A stretch of 64,000 nt of DNA from Ziziphus jujuba (lineage: Eukaryota; Streptophyta; Magnoliopsida; Rosales; Rhamnaceae): the NCBI RefSeq assembly GCF_031755915.1, contig NC_083389.1, forward strand, positions 3,100,001 through 3,164,000. The letters are read 5' to 3'. Of the stretch, positions 1 to 10,052 are shown in pieces. The translations under genes were made by a program, and so were the position numbers. The notes beneath the pieces were generated by a model. The model did no database searches. It saw only the letters and a list, made by a program, of their open reading frames with translations, and was not told the DNA's origin. Each line of letters begins with the position of its first letter. Position 1 is the first letter of the stretch.

Positions 1-224
1 CTCTTTGTTCTTTGGGAACACCTAAAACACCATTAGTGAATTGGTTGTTTTAGCCTGATTTATCAATAGGTTTTTCCATCCCCTATTGTGGCGTCTACAT
101 TATACCGAGGTTTCTAACCTTAGGTTGGTTAGGGGTTGAGGTCAATTCCATTAGAACTTGAACATAATTAGATCCGGGCTAATATAATACGGGTTTAGGA
201 GTAGGTCGTCCTAGTTTTGTATCA
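1..224 (+). repeat. 3' part of a CRM-like gypsy LTR, cut by the window edge
   Basis: This stretch matches the last quarter of the LTR that recurs across the window. It has the 'aacacctaaaacaccatta' block, 'ggttggttaggggttgag' and the terminal block ending GTCGTCCTAG..GTATCA at 224. The next bases, tttggta, are the start of the usual primer site. The homology then stops and turns into the opposite strand of the same family. The LTR start lies outside the window. Confidence 0.85.
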
Positions 225-851
225 TTTGGTACAAATCAACAGCTCCAAGAAATTTCCATCAACAAATTTCAGCACCAAATTCAACAAAATCGAATTTTTT
301 TTTTTATTATTCCGCTTTTCTTCTTCTTTTTGTTCTTTTTTCACTGAATATCAAACATAAATCCAATAACAAAAATTAGCAACCAAATTACAATTCCAAC
401 AGAAAAAAATCACGAACCCCGTGGCCTCCAACAACAAGAATAAAAAGGCACAATTATAGTAGCAAGGATCAACACCAAAAATTGCAATTCTAAAGCCACA
501 AATTCACCAAACCCGAGACCACTCTTCAAACAAAAAACAAATTGCACAAATTTTAGGTTTTTTATGCAATATGCTTTCAAAACTCTCTTTTATGTTTTAT
601 TTTTTCTTTTGAATATATAAATGCAAATAATTAAGACCAAAATAGCAAAGGAAAATCAACAATAATCCAAAATTAACAAGAACAATGATGAAAGACAACC
701 AACAAACTAGGAAACAAAAAATACAGTAAAACTAGGAAAACCTAATTTGATTAGGAAATTTTTAATTTTTTTTTAAATATGCAGAACGTGTATGATGATA
801 GACACAACCCTAACCTAATGCTAAAAGTGCACAATAACACAAAAACAAATA
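225..851 (-). mobile_element. 5' untranslated leader of the gypsy family, inverted fragment
   Basis: This matches, in minus orientation, the leader between primer site and gag of the element at 38.2-41.9 kb. Shared stretches include 'cagctccaa.aaatttcca', the T-rich run before 'cactgaatatcaaaca', 'gcagaacgtgtatg' and 'cctaatgctaaaa'. It has no coding capacity. The primer site and the last ~32 bp of the LTR that should follow are missing, so leader joins LTR directly at about 851. This is a deletion or recombination junction. Confidence 0.75.
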
Positions 852-1942
852 AACCCTTATTATATTAGCCCAGATCTAATTATGTTCAAGTTCTAATGGT
901 CACCCTGATTCTTAACCAACTTGTGATTAGAAACCTCAGTATATAATGAAGACGCCACAATAGGTGATGGATATCCTATTGATAAGTCAAGCTTAAACAC
1001 TCATTCACTAATGGTGTTTTAGGTGTTCAAAAGAACAAAGAGAAATTTATTCTTACAAAATAAATTATTAATACTATTAATGGTGTTTTCTTCCTAAAAA
1101 ATAAGCCATTTTATAGGGTAAGATGAAACAAAATAAACCCTAATTACAATAGGTAAAACCGGCCATGCAATGAAGATTCCTAATATGGCCTAAAGTCTCC
1201 TCCTTTCAAAGTCTAATTTTGATTGATTAATTCCTTTATTTTGAATTAGGAATTAATTAATTTACAATGAAAATAATAAAATAATAAATTCCCTAAACTT
1301 ATTTATCCAGCAAATAAATAAATAGAAACCAAAAAGTAAAGGTAATTTCATAAAACAAAAAGTAGAAACCAAATTAGGAAACGAAAACACTATCTTTTTG
1401 ACTAAGTTGACTTTGATCAATCATTGACCAATTTAGGCTCCAAATTAGCTTCCATATGCTTTGTAGGATGCCAAATAGGCTGATTATGAAGACCTAAACA
1501 TTGTCGTTGCTTGGAAGAAAGAGAAAAAGCCAACTCAACAGAGTACAATAAAGTCAGCGGGAAATACAGTAAAACACGGCCAATTTCTCTCTCATGCGCA
1601 CACCACTTAAATGGCCAGCTTAGCTTCGACCTTGACCAGTTCCCATGAATTTTTAGTGATATCAAGAATATTTGACACCATTTCCCGCTATGCAGAATCC
1701 ATAAATGCACGAAAACTGTTACCCAGGTTCGTATCGACTTTCACCACTTGTATGCTCAAAATAGGCCTTGTATCTTCAGGTATGGACAATCCCTTTAGAG
1801 AATGAATTACCCCTAGATAAAGGCATGAAGGTTGTCCTTAAACCTCTTAGCTTGAGCCCTAGTGATCGGCCCTGTCTTAATCCATATCAGGCCAGCACCC
1901 TAGTGGGTTGTAGATTGTGTGGGCACGGGCGGATTTGCATCA
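852..1942 (-). repeat. CRM-like gypsy LTR, minus strand, truncated at its 3' end
   Basis: It is recognised by alignment with the complete LTR copies at 10262, 21832 and 37056. Its right edge 'ggatttgcatca' is the reverse complement of the LTR start TGATGC. The left edge begins inside the LTR, at the block reading 'ttattatattagccc' in window orientation. Rps7 sequence resumes at 1943. The 3' end of pol is encoded within the LTR, as in the other copies, but the reading frame here is broken. Confidence 0.85.
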
Positions 1943-2085
1943 TCAAGTCCCCATTGAAATAGGATCCACACAAGGAAAAGCACTTGCCATTCATTGGTTA
2001 TTAAGGGCATCCCAAAAGCATACGCAAAAAGGAAGAGACTCATAGAATGGCAGAGGCAAATAAAGCTTTTGCACATTTTCGTTAA
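1943..2085 (+). pseudogene. rps7: plastid ribosomal protein S7, 3' fragment
   Basis: The translation shows [15 protein letters not shown], then an internal deletion, then [19 protein letters not shown] and a TAA stop at 2083-2085. This is the C-terminus of plastid S7, a small-subunit (30S) protein that binds 16S rRNA. About 25 residues between the two blocks (the region normally holding GRNMAFKLSSELVDAA) are missing, and the 5' two thirds are cut off by the LTR that ends at 1942. The rps7-ndhB order and strand match plastid DNA; the spacer at 2086-2399 is plastid-like and non-coding. It is a nuclear pseudogene. Confidence 0.88.
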
Positions 2086-2399
2086 TCCATGAACAGGATC
2101 TATATAGACACATAGACCCATGGATCCATACATCTTGATCGGAAAAGAATCAATAGAAAAATAAAGAATCAGAATTGATCAATATATTTCTTGAAACAAA
2201 CTAGAAGGAAAGGAATGACGAAACATAAATCATGGATCTACTAAGCCCTCTGGGGACTTGTTTAAGAATAAGAAAGAGGAATCTCATGTAAATACAATGG
2301 AATAAGGTTTGATCCTATTCATGGGGATTCCGTAAAAATTCCATTCCAAAAAGTTCGAAACATTGGGATTTTTTGGATATTGGACGCAGTTACTAATTC

Positions 2400-2604
2400 A
2401 TGATCTGGCATGTACATAATGAAAACGTCATTCTCGATTCTATGAGAATTTTTATGAAAGCCTGTCATTTGCTTCTCTTTGATGGAAGTTTTATTTTCCC
2501 ATTATGTATCCTAATTTTGGGCCTAATTCTTCTTCTAATGATCAATTTAACCTCTGATCAAAAAGATATACATTGGTTGTATTTCATCTCTTCAACAAGT
2601 TTAG
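2400..2604 (+). pseudogene. ndhB: plastid NADH dehydrogenase-like subunit B, 5' fragment
   Basis: The frame from the ATG at 2400 reads [18 protein letters not shown].. and includes the first hydrophobic segment ([13 protein letters not shown]), followed by [16 protein letters not shown]. This is the start of NdhB, a membrane subunit of the thylakoid NDH complex (cyclic electron flow). The frame is open for about 68 codons, then sequence homology is cut at 2604 by the left end of a gypsy LTR. The rest of ndhB is not found on the far side of that element, so the locus was rearranged after or during insertion. Confidence 0.9.
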
Positions 2605-3728
2605 TGATACAAACCTAGGACGACCTGCTCCTAAACCCGTATTATATTAGCCCGGATCTAATTATGTTCAAGTTCTAATGGAATTGACCTCAACCCCTAA
2701 CCAACCTGTGGTTAGAAACCTTGGTATAATGTAGACACCACAATAGGGGATGGAAAAACCTATTGATAAGTCAAGCTAAAACAACCAATTCACTAATGGT
2801 GTTTTAGGTGTCCTCAAAGAACAAAGAGATAATTAATCTCACAAGTATTTGTCAATTCAAATCAAAGTTGTATTCTTATTGAAAAATAAGCCTTTAAATA
2901 GACTTTGAAAGAAACAAAATAAACCCTAAAAACCCTAAGAAAAACCGGCCACGCAATGAAGAGTTCTAGCTTGACCGAATCTTTCCTTTTCCTAATCTAA
3001 TTAATTAATTCTCTTATTTGCAATTAGGAATTAATTAATTTACAAACAAAATAATAAAAAAAAAATTCCTAAACTTATTTTTTCAATAAATAAATAAATA
3101 CAAATCCAAAATTAAAGATAGTTTCCTAAAACAAAAAGTAAAAACAAATTAGGAAACTAAATATGGTAATTTTCGGCTAGGTTGATAATGACCCTTCTTT
3201 CACCTAATTGCACTCCAAATCAGCTTCAATAGTCTTTGTGGAATGCCAAATAAGCTTATTATGAAGTTCCTCATGTTGCGCTTCGTTAGAACTATGAGAA
3301 AAGGCTAATGTAGTAAAATACAGTAAAGCCAGCAAAGAATACAGTAAATTTCAGCCGTTCTTCCCCTTGTATGCAAACCACTACGTTGTTCGGCTTTGAA
3401 GCTGATTTGGCTGGTTTATATGACTCATCGACCATATGAATTGAACTCATAAGAATGAGGATCCAATTCATACAACCCGACCTCCATATTTGCACTAAAA
3501 ACGTCACCCGGGCCCGTTTTGGCTTCTATTACTTGTATGAGTAAAACAGGTCTTGGTTCTTTAGATATGGACAACCCCTCTTGATTATGACTTATTCCTT
3601 GGATAAAGACAGTAAGATTTTCCTTGAACTTCTTGGATTGGGCTCTAGTGATTGGCCCCACCTTCATCTGTATTGGATCAGCACCCCAGCGGGTTGTCGA
3701 TTGAACGGCCTCTGGCGGATTCGCATCA
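2605..3728 (-). repeat. 3' LTR of R1
   Basis: The left edge TGATACAAACCTAGGACG is the reverse complement of the usual LTR end. The right edge 'ggattcgcatca' is the reverse complement of the LTR start TGATGCGAATCC. Length is about 1,124 bp, close to the 1,101, 1,135 and 1,141 bp of other complete copies. The first ~304 bp in element orientation are still coding (end of pol). Confidence 0.9.
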
Positions 3729-5331
3729 TTCCCCTCCTCTTGAAAAGGATTTGCCCTCAAATCAAAGTCATCACCTGCAGCAAAAGGAGACAAATTAGCA
3801 ACATTGAAGGTGGCACTAACATTATACTCACCCGGTAGATCAAGTTTGTAGGCATTGTCGTTTATCCTCTCCAAAACTTGAAAAGATCCATCACTTCTCG
3901 ACATGAGTTTTGATTTCCTTTGTTCGGGAAATCTTTCTTTTCTCAAATGCAGCCACACCCAATCTCCAGGTTCAAAGACTATTGGTTTTCGGCCTTGATT
4001 AGCCACCTTTGCATATTGCTTGGTCCTCCTCTCAATATTTGCCTTTGTCTAATCATGAATCTGTTTTATAAAATCAACTTTTTATTTTCCATCTAGATTA
4101 GCACACTTACTCAAAGGTAAAGGGGTTAGATCTAATGGAGTCAAATGATTAAAACCATAAACAATTTCAAATGGTGTATATTTAGTAGCTGAATGTAAAG
4201 ACCTATTATAAGCAAATTCAACATGCGGCAAACATTCTTCCCAAGTTCTCAAATATCTACTAATTAAAGCACATAACAAAGTGGACAAGGTTCTATTCAC
4301 AACTTCGGTTTGCCCATCTATTTGTGGGTGGCAAGTAGTTGAAAATAAAAGCTTAGTACCTAACTCAGCCCACAAAGTTTTCCAAAAATAACTTAAGAAT
4401 TTAGCATCCCTATCCGAAATAATAGTTCCTGGCATTCCATGCAATCTCACAATTTCCTTGAAAAATAAATTAGCAATATTGGATGCATCATCAGTTTTAT
4501 TACATGCAATAAAATGTGCCATCTTAGATAACCTATCTACTACAACAAATATTGAATCCTTACCTGTCCTTGACCTAGGCAAACCAAGAATAAAATCCAT
4601 AGACAAATCTACCCAAGGATAGGTAGGGATCGACAAAGGCTTGTAGAATCCATGTGACTTCAATGTTGATTTTGTTTTTCGGCACTTCAAACATCTTTCA
4701 CAAATTCTCTCAACATCTCTCCTCATGTTAGGCCAATAAAAATGTTCTTGCAGCAAGGATAAAGTTTTAAAAACACCAAAATGACCCGTTAAACCACCCC
4801 CATGTCCTTCCCGAACCAATAATTCCCTAATGCTACGATTAGGCACACAAAGTTTGTTTTCCTTAAACATATACGCCTCAAATATGTAAAATTTATTAAA
4901 TCCATGTTTCAAACAGATTATAAAAATTTCTCCAAAGTCACTATCATGATCATAAAGTTCTTTCAATTGTTCAAATCCAAGCAATCTAGCATCTAAGGTA
5001 GAAAAGAGTACATACCTTTGCGATAATCAATCGGCAACCACATTTTCCTTACCTTTTTTGTAGCGGATCACATATGGAAAGGTTTCAATAAATTCAATCC
5101 ACTTGGCATGCCTTTGGTTGAGCTTTTTGTGACCCTTAATATACTTCAAAGACTCATGATCCGTATGAATCACAAACTCCTTTGGCATGAGATAATGTTG
5201 CCACGTCTCCAAAGCCCTCACCAAAGCATACATCTCCTTGTCGTATGTCGGGTAGTTTAGTGCAGCTCCATTTAATTTTTCGCTAAAGTAGGCTATGGGT
5301 CTTCCTCCTTGTATTAAGACAGCTCCAATAC
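3425..5331 (-). pseudogene. R1 pol 3' part: RNase H, integrase, CR-type C-terminus
   Basis: Three open blocks lie in order. Block 5233-5027 is the RNase H core ([24 protein letters not shown]). Block 4984-4082 is integrase with the zinc-binding H/H/C/C region ([17 protein letters not shown]) and the catalytic DDE residues in [13 protein letters not shown] and QTEVVNR. Block 4006-3425 is the integrase C-terminal domain (FEPGDWVWLHLRKERFP) and the terminal motif GPITRAQSKKFKENL. The last ~100 codons lie inside the 3' LTR. The parts are separated by stops or frame changes, so no complete polyprotein can be made. The enzyme normally cuts the RNA-DNA hybrid and inserts cDNA into the chromosome. 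Confidence 0.88.
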
Positions 5332-7254
5332 CTACACCCGAAGCATCACACCAATTTCAAAAGTCTTAGAAAAATTTGGCAAAACTAATAAAGGTGCATT
5401 ACACAATTTTTCTTTCAACAAATTAAAAGATTTTTCTTGTACTTTCCCCCATTTAAAGCCAACATTCTTCTTGACAATTTCATTCAAAGGTTCAGACATG
5501 GTGCTAAAAGTCTTGAAAAATCTTCTATAAAAACTTGCCAAGCCATGGAAACTCCTCACTTGGGTGATTTTTGTAGGAACCGGCCACTCTTTGATTGCTT
5601 GCACTTTAGCTTGATCCACTTTGATTCCTGCAGCATTTACTACAAATTCTAGAAAAACAAGCTCATCTTTGCAAAAATCACACTTGTTCATGTTTGCAAA
5701 AATTCTTTCCTTTCTAAGAACTTGCAAAACTTGCCTAAGTTGATCCACATGCTCATCCAAGTTTCGGCTATACACCAAAATATCATCAAAATAAACAACC
5801 ATAAATTTACCAATAAATGGATGCATTACATGATTCATAAGCCTCATGAAAGTACTAGGTGCATTAGATAATCCAAAAGGCATAACTAACCATTCATATA
5901 GCCCATATTTAGTTTTAAATGCGGTTTTCCATTCATCACCTTCTTTCATTCTAATTTGATGATAACCACTCCTAAGATCAATTTTAGTAAACTTGCAAGC
6001 ACCATGCAACTCATCAAGCATATCATCTAACCTAGGAATGGGATGTCTATATTTAATGGTGATGTTATTTATAGCCCTACAATGAACACACATTCTCCAA
6101 GAACCATCCTTTTTAGGTGCCAACAAAACAGGAATAGCACATGGACTTAAACTCTCACGGATATATCCTTTATCAAGCAAATCACTTACCTGTTTTTGCA
6201 GCTCCTTTGTTTCCTTGGGATTGCTTCTATATGCTGGTCTATTTGGCATGGCAGCCCCTGGGACAAAGTCAATTTGATGTTCTATCCCTTGAATAGATGG
6301 TAGTCCACTTGGAATCTCATTCGGAAAAACATCTCCAAATTCCTTCAAAAGAGAAATCATTGAACTTGGCAATTCAAGTTCTTCAAGGTTAGTTTGATCA
6401 TTAAAATAATTTTCTTTATATATTATGATCAGCAAAAAATAATTTTCTTTATATATCATGATCAGCAAGGGTTTCGTACATTCAATAGCCTTATTAATAT
6501 CCCCAAAACTCAAATAAAAATTATGGTTTTTCCTCTCTTTTATTTCTTTTCTTTTTCTTCCCGCGGTTTGGCTCTCATAGATGGAAATTTCCAGATTTTT
6601 GGTGCTCTCGGGTTTGCTCTCTTTTCTCACCCCCCTCTTGGCTTTCTCTTGGTTTTTCCACTCGATTTGGGTTCTAGAAAGCTTATCTTGATCAGCAACC
6701 TCAATCTCACCTTCTTGAAAGGATGGTGAAGCCGTTGGTGCGATACTTGTTTTCTCCTTGAGTTTTTCGGCCTCCCTCCTTTGTTGCATTTGTAGTTGAT
6801 CTTTGTAGACCTCCTTGGGAGTCAATGGCTCCAGCTTGATTTTCTTCCCTTTAAACCTGAAAACAACACTATTTTCTCGACCGAATTGAGTAGCATATTT
6901 GTCAAATTGCCATGGTCTACCTAGTAAAATATGTCCGGCATGCATTGGTACAATGTCACACAAGACAACATCCTCATACCTACCTATATTAAATTTAACT
7001 TTGGCTTGCTTATTTACCCTCATCTCACCACTATCATTTAACCATTGTAACCTATAGGGTTCTGGATCTTTAATTGTTTTCAAGCCTAATTTATCAACTA
7101 TAAGATTACTTATCATGTTGGTACAACTCCCACTATCTATAATCATGCTACAAATCTTACCTTGTGTTTCGCAGCGAGTGTGGAAGATGTTTTCTCTTTG
7201 TATCTGCTCTTCATCTTTGTAGACAGCAAGTATTCTCCTTGGAACCAAGCTCAA
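5332..7254 (-). pseudogene. R1 pol 5' part: aspartic protease and reverse transcriptase
   Basis: An open frame of 640 codons. Near its start is the retroviral-type aspartic protease motif IIDSGSCTN with an intact D-S-G triad, and [13 protein letters not shown] charged linker of about 150 residues follows. RT then begins at [20 protein letters not shown], has [12 protein letters not shown] and [13 protein letters not shown], and the catalytic YFDDILVYS box at about 5760-5800. The frame closes at 5332, just before RNase H, in a tract where a small indel is likely. This is the best preserved pol segment of the family in the window. Confidence 0.9.
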
Positions 7255-7271
7255 CTCGGCATTAGATGTGT

Positions 7272-8505
7272 CTATTGGTTCGGCTTCATCATCATTGCAA
7301 TCCTCCTCTTGCTCGGTTTCAGCTTCACCTCTTCACTTGCAGATTCCAGCTCACCATCACCCTTTAATACCATGATTCTTCTATTTGGGCATTGGCTGGC
7401 CATGTGTCCTCTTCCTTGGCACTTAAAACAAATTATTTCTCTAGATTTTTTAGGTTTAGGATCAGATTTTATCTCACCTCTAAGTGCTTGGATAGATTCG
7501 ATCTTGGCCTCCCTTTTTGACTGGTTGGTACTTTCTTCTCCAGCTTTCGGTTTTGGTTTGATTTCATTAGCTGAATTGTTTCTCCAGCCACTTGAATTGA
7601 ATCTCCCACTGCTGGAAACACCTCCAAGCCGTGACCCTACACCCCTCCTCTTAAATTGGTGCTCAAGTTTAATGGCAACATGCAACATCTCCTCCAACTC
7701 CAAGTATTGTTGCAATTCAAGCTGGTTGGCAATGTCACGATTCAAACCATCAAGAAATCTTGCCATTGTTGCCTCCCTATCCTCATTCATATTCAACCTC
7801 ATCATGATCATCTCCATCTCTTTGTAATAATCCTCCATGAACCTACTTCCTTGAGACAAAGATTGAAGCCTTTGATGCAGCAACCTATGGTAATGTGATG
7901 GCACAAACCGCTTTCTCATGGCTCCTTTCATTTGTCACCATGTTGTGATCAAGTCATCACCAACTCTTCTCCATTGCTACCAACTTCACCTTCTGACCCT
8001 CCAAATAATTATGGCAGTCGAATATCATCTCCATCTTTTCTTCCCACACCAAATATGGCTCAGGAACACTTTTTCCCATGAATGGTGGGATGTTGATCTT
8101 GACATTGCTAAGATTATCATCTGTTTCTTCCCTCCTATACCTTGCTCGGCCAGCTTTCTCTTGGACAGCAAAGGTTTCATCCATGCCTTCCTCAAAATCT
8201 CCACCGAAATTCTCCTCCTCAAATTCCTCTCTCAGTCTCTCACGGCCTCCTCGTCCTCGACCTCCACCTTCATGGAATTCTTGCCTATTTCTTGTGTTTG
8301 GCATTCCTTGGGAAACTTCTAGCCATCCCATCCTTTGATTCATGTGCTCAACTTGAGCACTCACCCACTGTAATTGTTCCAAAACAACTTTCAAATCCGT
8401 TTGCTCACCACTCCTGGTAGCTCGTGGATCACCATGAAATCCTACGGACTCTTCTTCATTAATTCTCAGTGGTGTGTCTCCTCTTCTTATTCTAGAATCT
8501 GCCAT
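7272..8505 (-). pseudogene. R1 gag (nucleocapsid), frame-broken
   Basis: Starts at the ATG at 8505 (MADSRIRRGD) and runs to 7957. It is then interrupted by a deletion of roughly 50 bp that removes the block reading FGHYALQWWTNEQN in sibling R4. It resumes at 7931 (MKGAMRKRFVPSHYHRLLHQ..) and carries the zinc knuckle CFKCQGRGHMASQC (CX2CX4HX4C). A second frame change near 7330 separates it from protease. Gag packages the element RNA into a cytoplasmic particle. The region before the knuckle is Ser/Arg-rich, and an early RGRGGRER tract is present. Confidence 0.88.
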
Positions 8506-9457
8506 GTTAGTAAAATAATAAAATAAATCCTCACAATATTCACTCCCTCACGTGTTTCACTCAAACAAGGTCTCGACACTCGTGTTTGCACACTAGTTTC
8601 GGATTTTACCCTCTTTTAAGCTCACATTCTCTTGCCTTTTTGCACTCAAAAAATTATCTCAAAGTTCTAATTAAAACACTCTCAACACAGCAATTAGATC
8701 ACAAGTATGTTTTAATTAAACTTATCAAGCAAAAATAAACAAATACCGAACGGAATGAGAATACCTACTTTCTATTTTTCTAGGTAAAATAAAGCAAAAA
8801 ACTTTGGAATTTTGAAGAACTAGACCAGATGGTAATAGATTATGAGTTCAATAATAAAATTATAGAAAAATAAATTCAAATACGAACAAGAATCAAAGAG
8901 AACGAAAATATAGAAAAGTTGTTGGTTGCTGTTCTTTGTAATTCAAGTTTCTGTATCAAATCCTTTAACTAATTTTAATCAAAATAATTTAGCACTCAAA
9001 CTCAATTATCCAGCAGCAAAAATAACTCTCCAGAAACTCCAAATATGGAATAAATAATCAATGAAGCAGTACTTACAAGAAATTTCCAGCAACAAACTTC
9101 AAACACCAATTGTCAACAAACCGATATATATATATATTTTTTATATTCAGCCTTCTTCTTTTTTTTTTTTTTTCTCTTTTTCACTCACTGAATATCAAAC
9201 ACAACTGCAGTAGCAAGAATAAACAACAAATTTGCAATTCCAAATCCAAAAATTCATCAAAACCCGTGACCTCCAAATAAACACAAATGTGCAGTTTTTT
9301 TTTTTTTTTTTATAAAAACAAATGCTGCCGCAAACTCTTTTATTTTTTTTATTTTTTTTAATAGATGAATGCAAATATTTAAGACTAAAATAGCAAAGAA
9401 AAATCAACAATAACCAAAATAAAAGAACAATGATGAAAGACAACCAACAAACTACGA
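8506..9457 (-). other. R1 leader, inverted against the R2 leader
   Basis: Non-coding leader between primer site (missing) and gag. It aligns with 40785-41737 of R4: 'cactgaatatcaaacacaactgcagtagcaag', poly-T tracts and 'aacaagaacaatgatgaaagacaaccaac'. At 9457 homology switches to the opposite strand of the same leader (9475-10052), giving inverted arms of roughly 580 bp that extend on into the two gag genes. Confidence 0.75.
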
Positions 9458-10052
9458 AACATTATTTATTCAATATTTGGAGTTGTTGGAGAATTATTTT
9501 TGTTGCTGGATATTTGAATTTTGGATACTTAAATTATTTGGATTAAAATTAGTTAAAGGATTTTATACAAAAACTTTAATTACAAGAACAACAACCAACA
9601 TTAGTCCTTATTTTTGTTCGAATTGGTTCTTGTTCGTGTTTGGAATTCTTTTCCCAAATTTTTATTCTTCGTTCTTTAATTTATTACCATCTAGTACAGT
9701 TCTTATTGATTCCAAAAATAAAAAAATAAAAATTTCTTGTAATTTGCCTTATTTTGCCTAGAAAAGCCGAAATTTAGGTATTTTAAATTCATTCGGTATT
9801 ACTTGCTTTTTGCTACTGTTTTGTTGATAAGTTTAATTAAAACATACTTGCATCCAAATGCAATTTTATGGGTGTTTTAATTAGAACATTGAGATAATCC
9901 ATTGAGTGGAAAGAGGCAAGAGTGTGTGAGCTTAAAAGAGAGTAAAAGCCGAAACTAGTGTGAAAACACGAGTGTCGAGACCTTGATTGAGTGAAACACC
10001 CGAGGGAGTGATATTTAGTGAGAATTTATTTTATTGCATTATTTATACTAAC

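Larger units (their letters stand above)
2605..9457 (-). mobile_element. CRM-like Ty3/gypsy retrotransposon R1, 5' truncated
   Basis: In minus orientation the element reads leader (9457-8506), gag (8505-7272), protease-RT (7254-5332), RNase H and integrase (5331-3729) and 3' LTR (3728-2605). The 5' LTR and primer site are absent: the leader is cut at 9457 and joined to an inverted copy of the family. Protease, RT, RNase H, zinc-binding and DDE integrase blocks come in gypsy order. Clade placement as CRM rests on the GPITRA-type C-terminus reaching into the LTR, with no classical chromodomain. Several frameshifts and a gag deletion make it non-autonomous. Confidence 0.88.

Noticed and set aside
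7162..8420. Plus-strand open frames of 80-221 codons across R1
   Set aside because: They lie antisense to gag and protease with no own motif; the minus strand has the recognisable domains.
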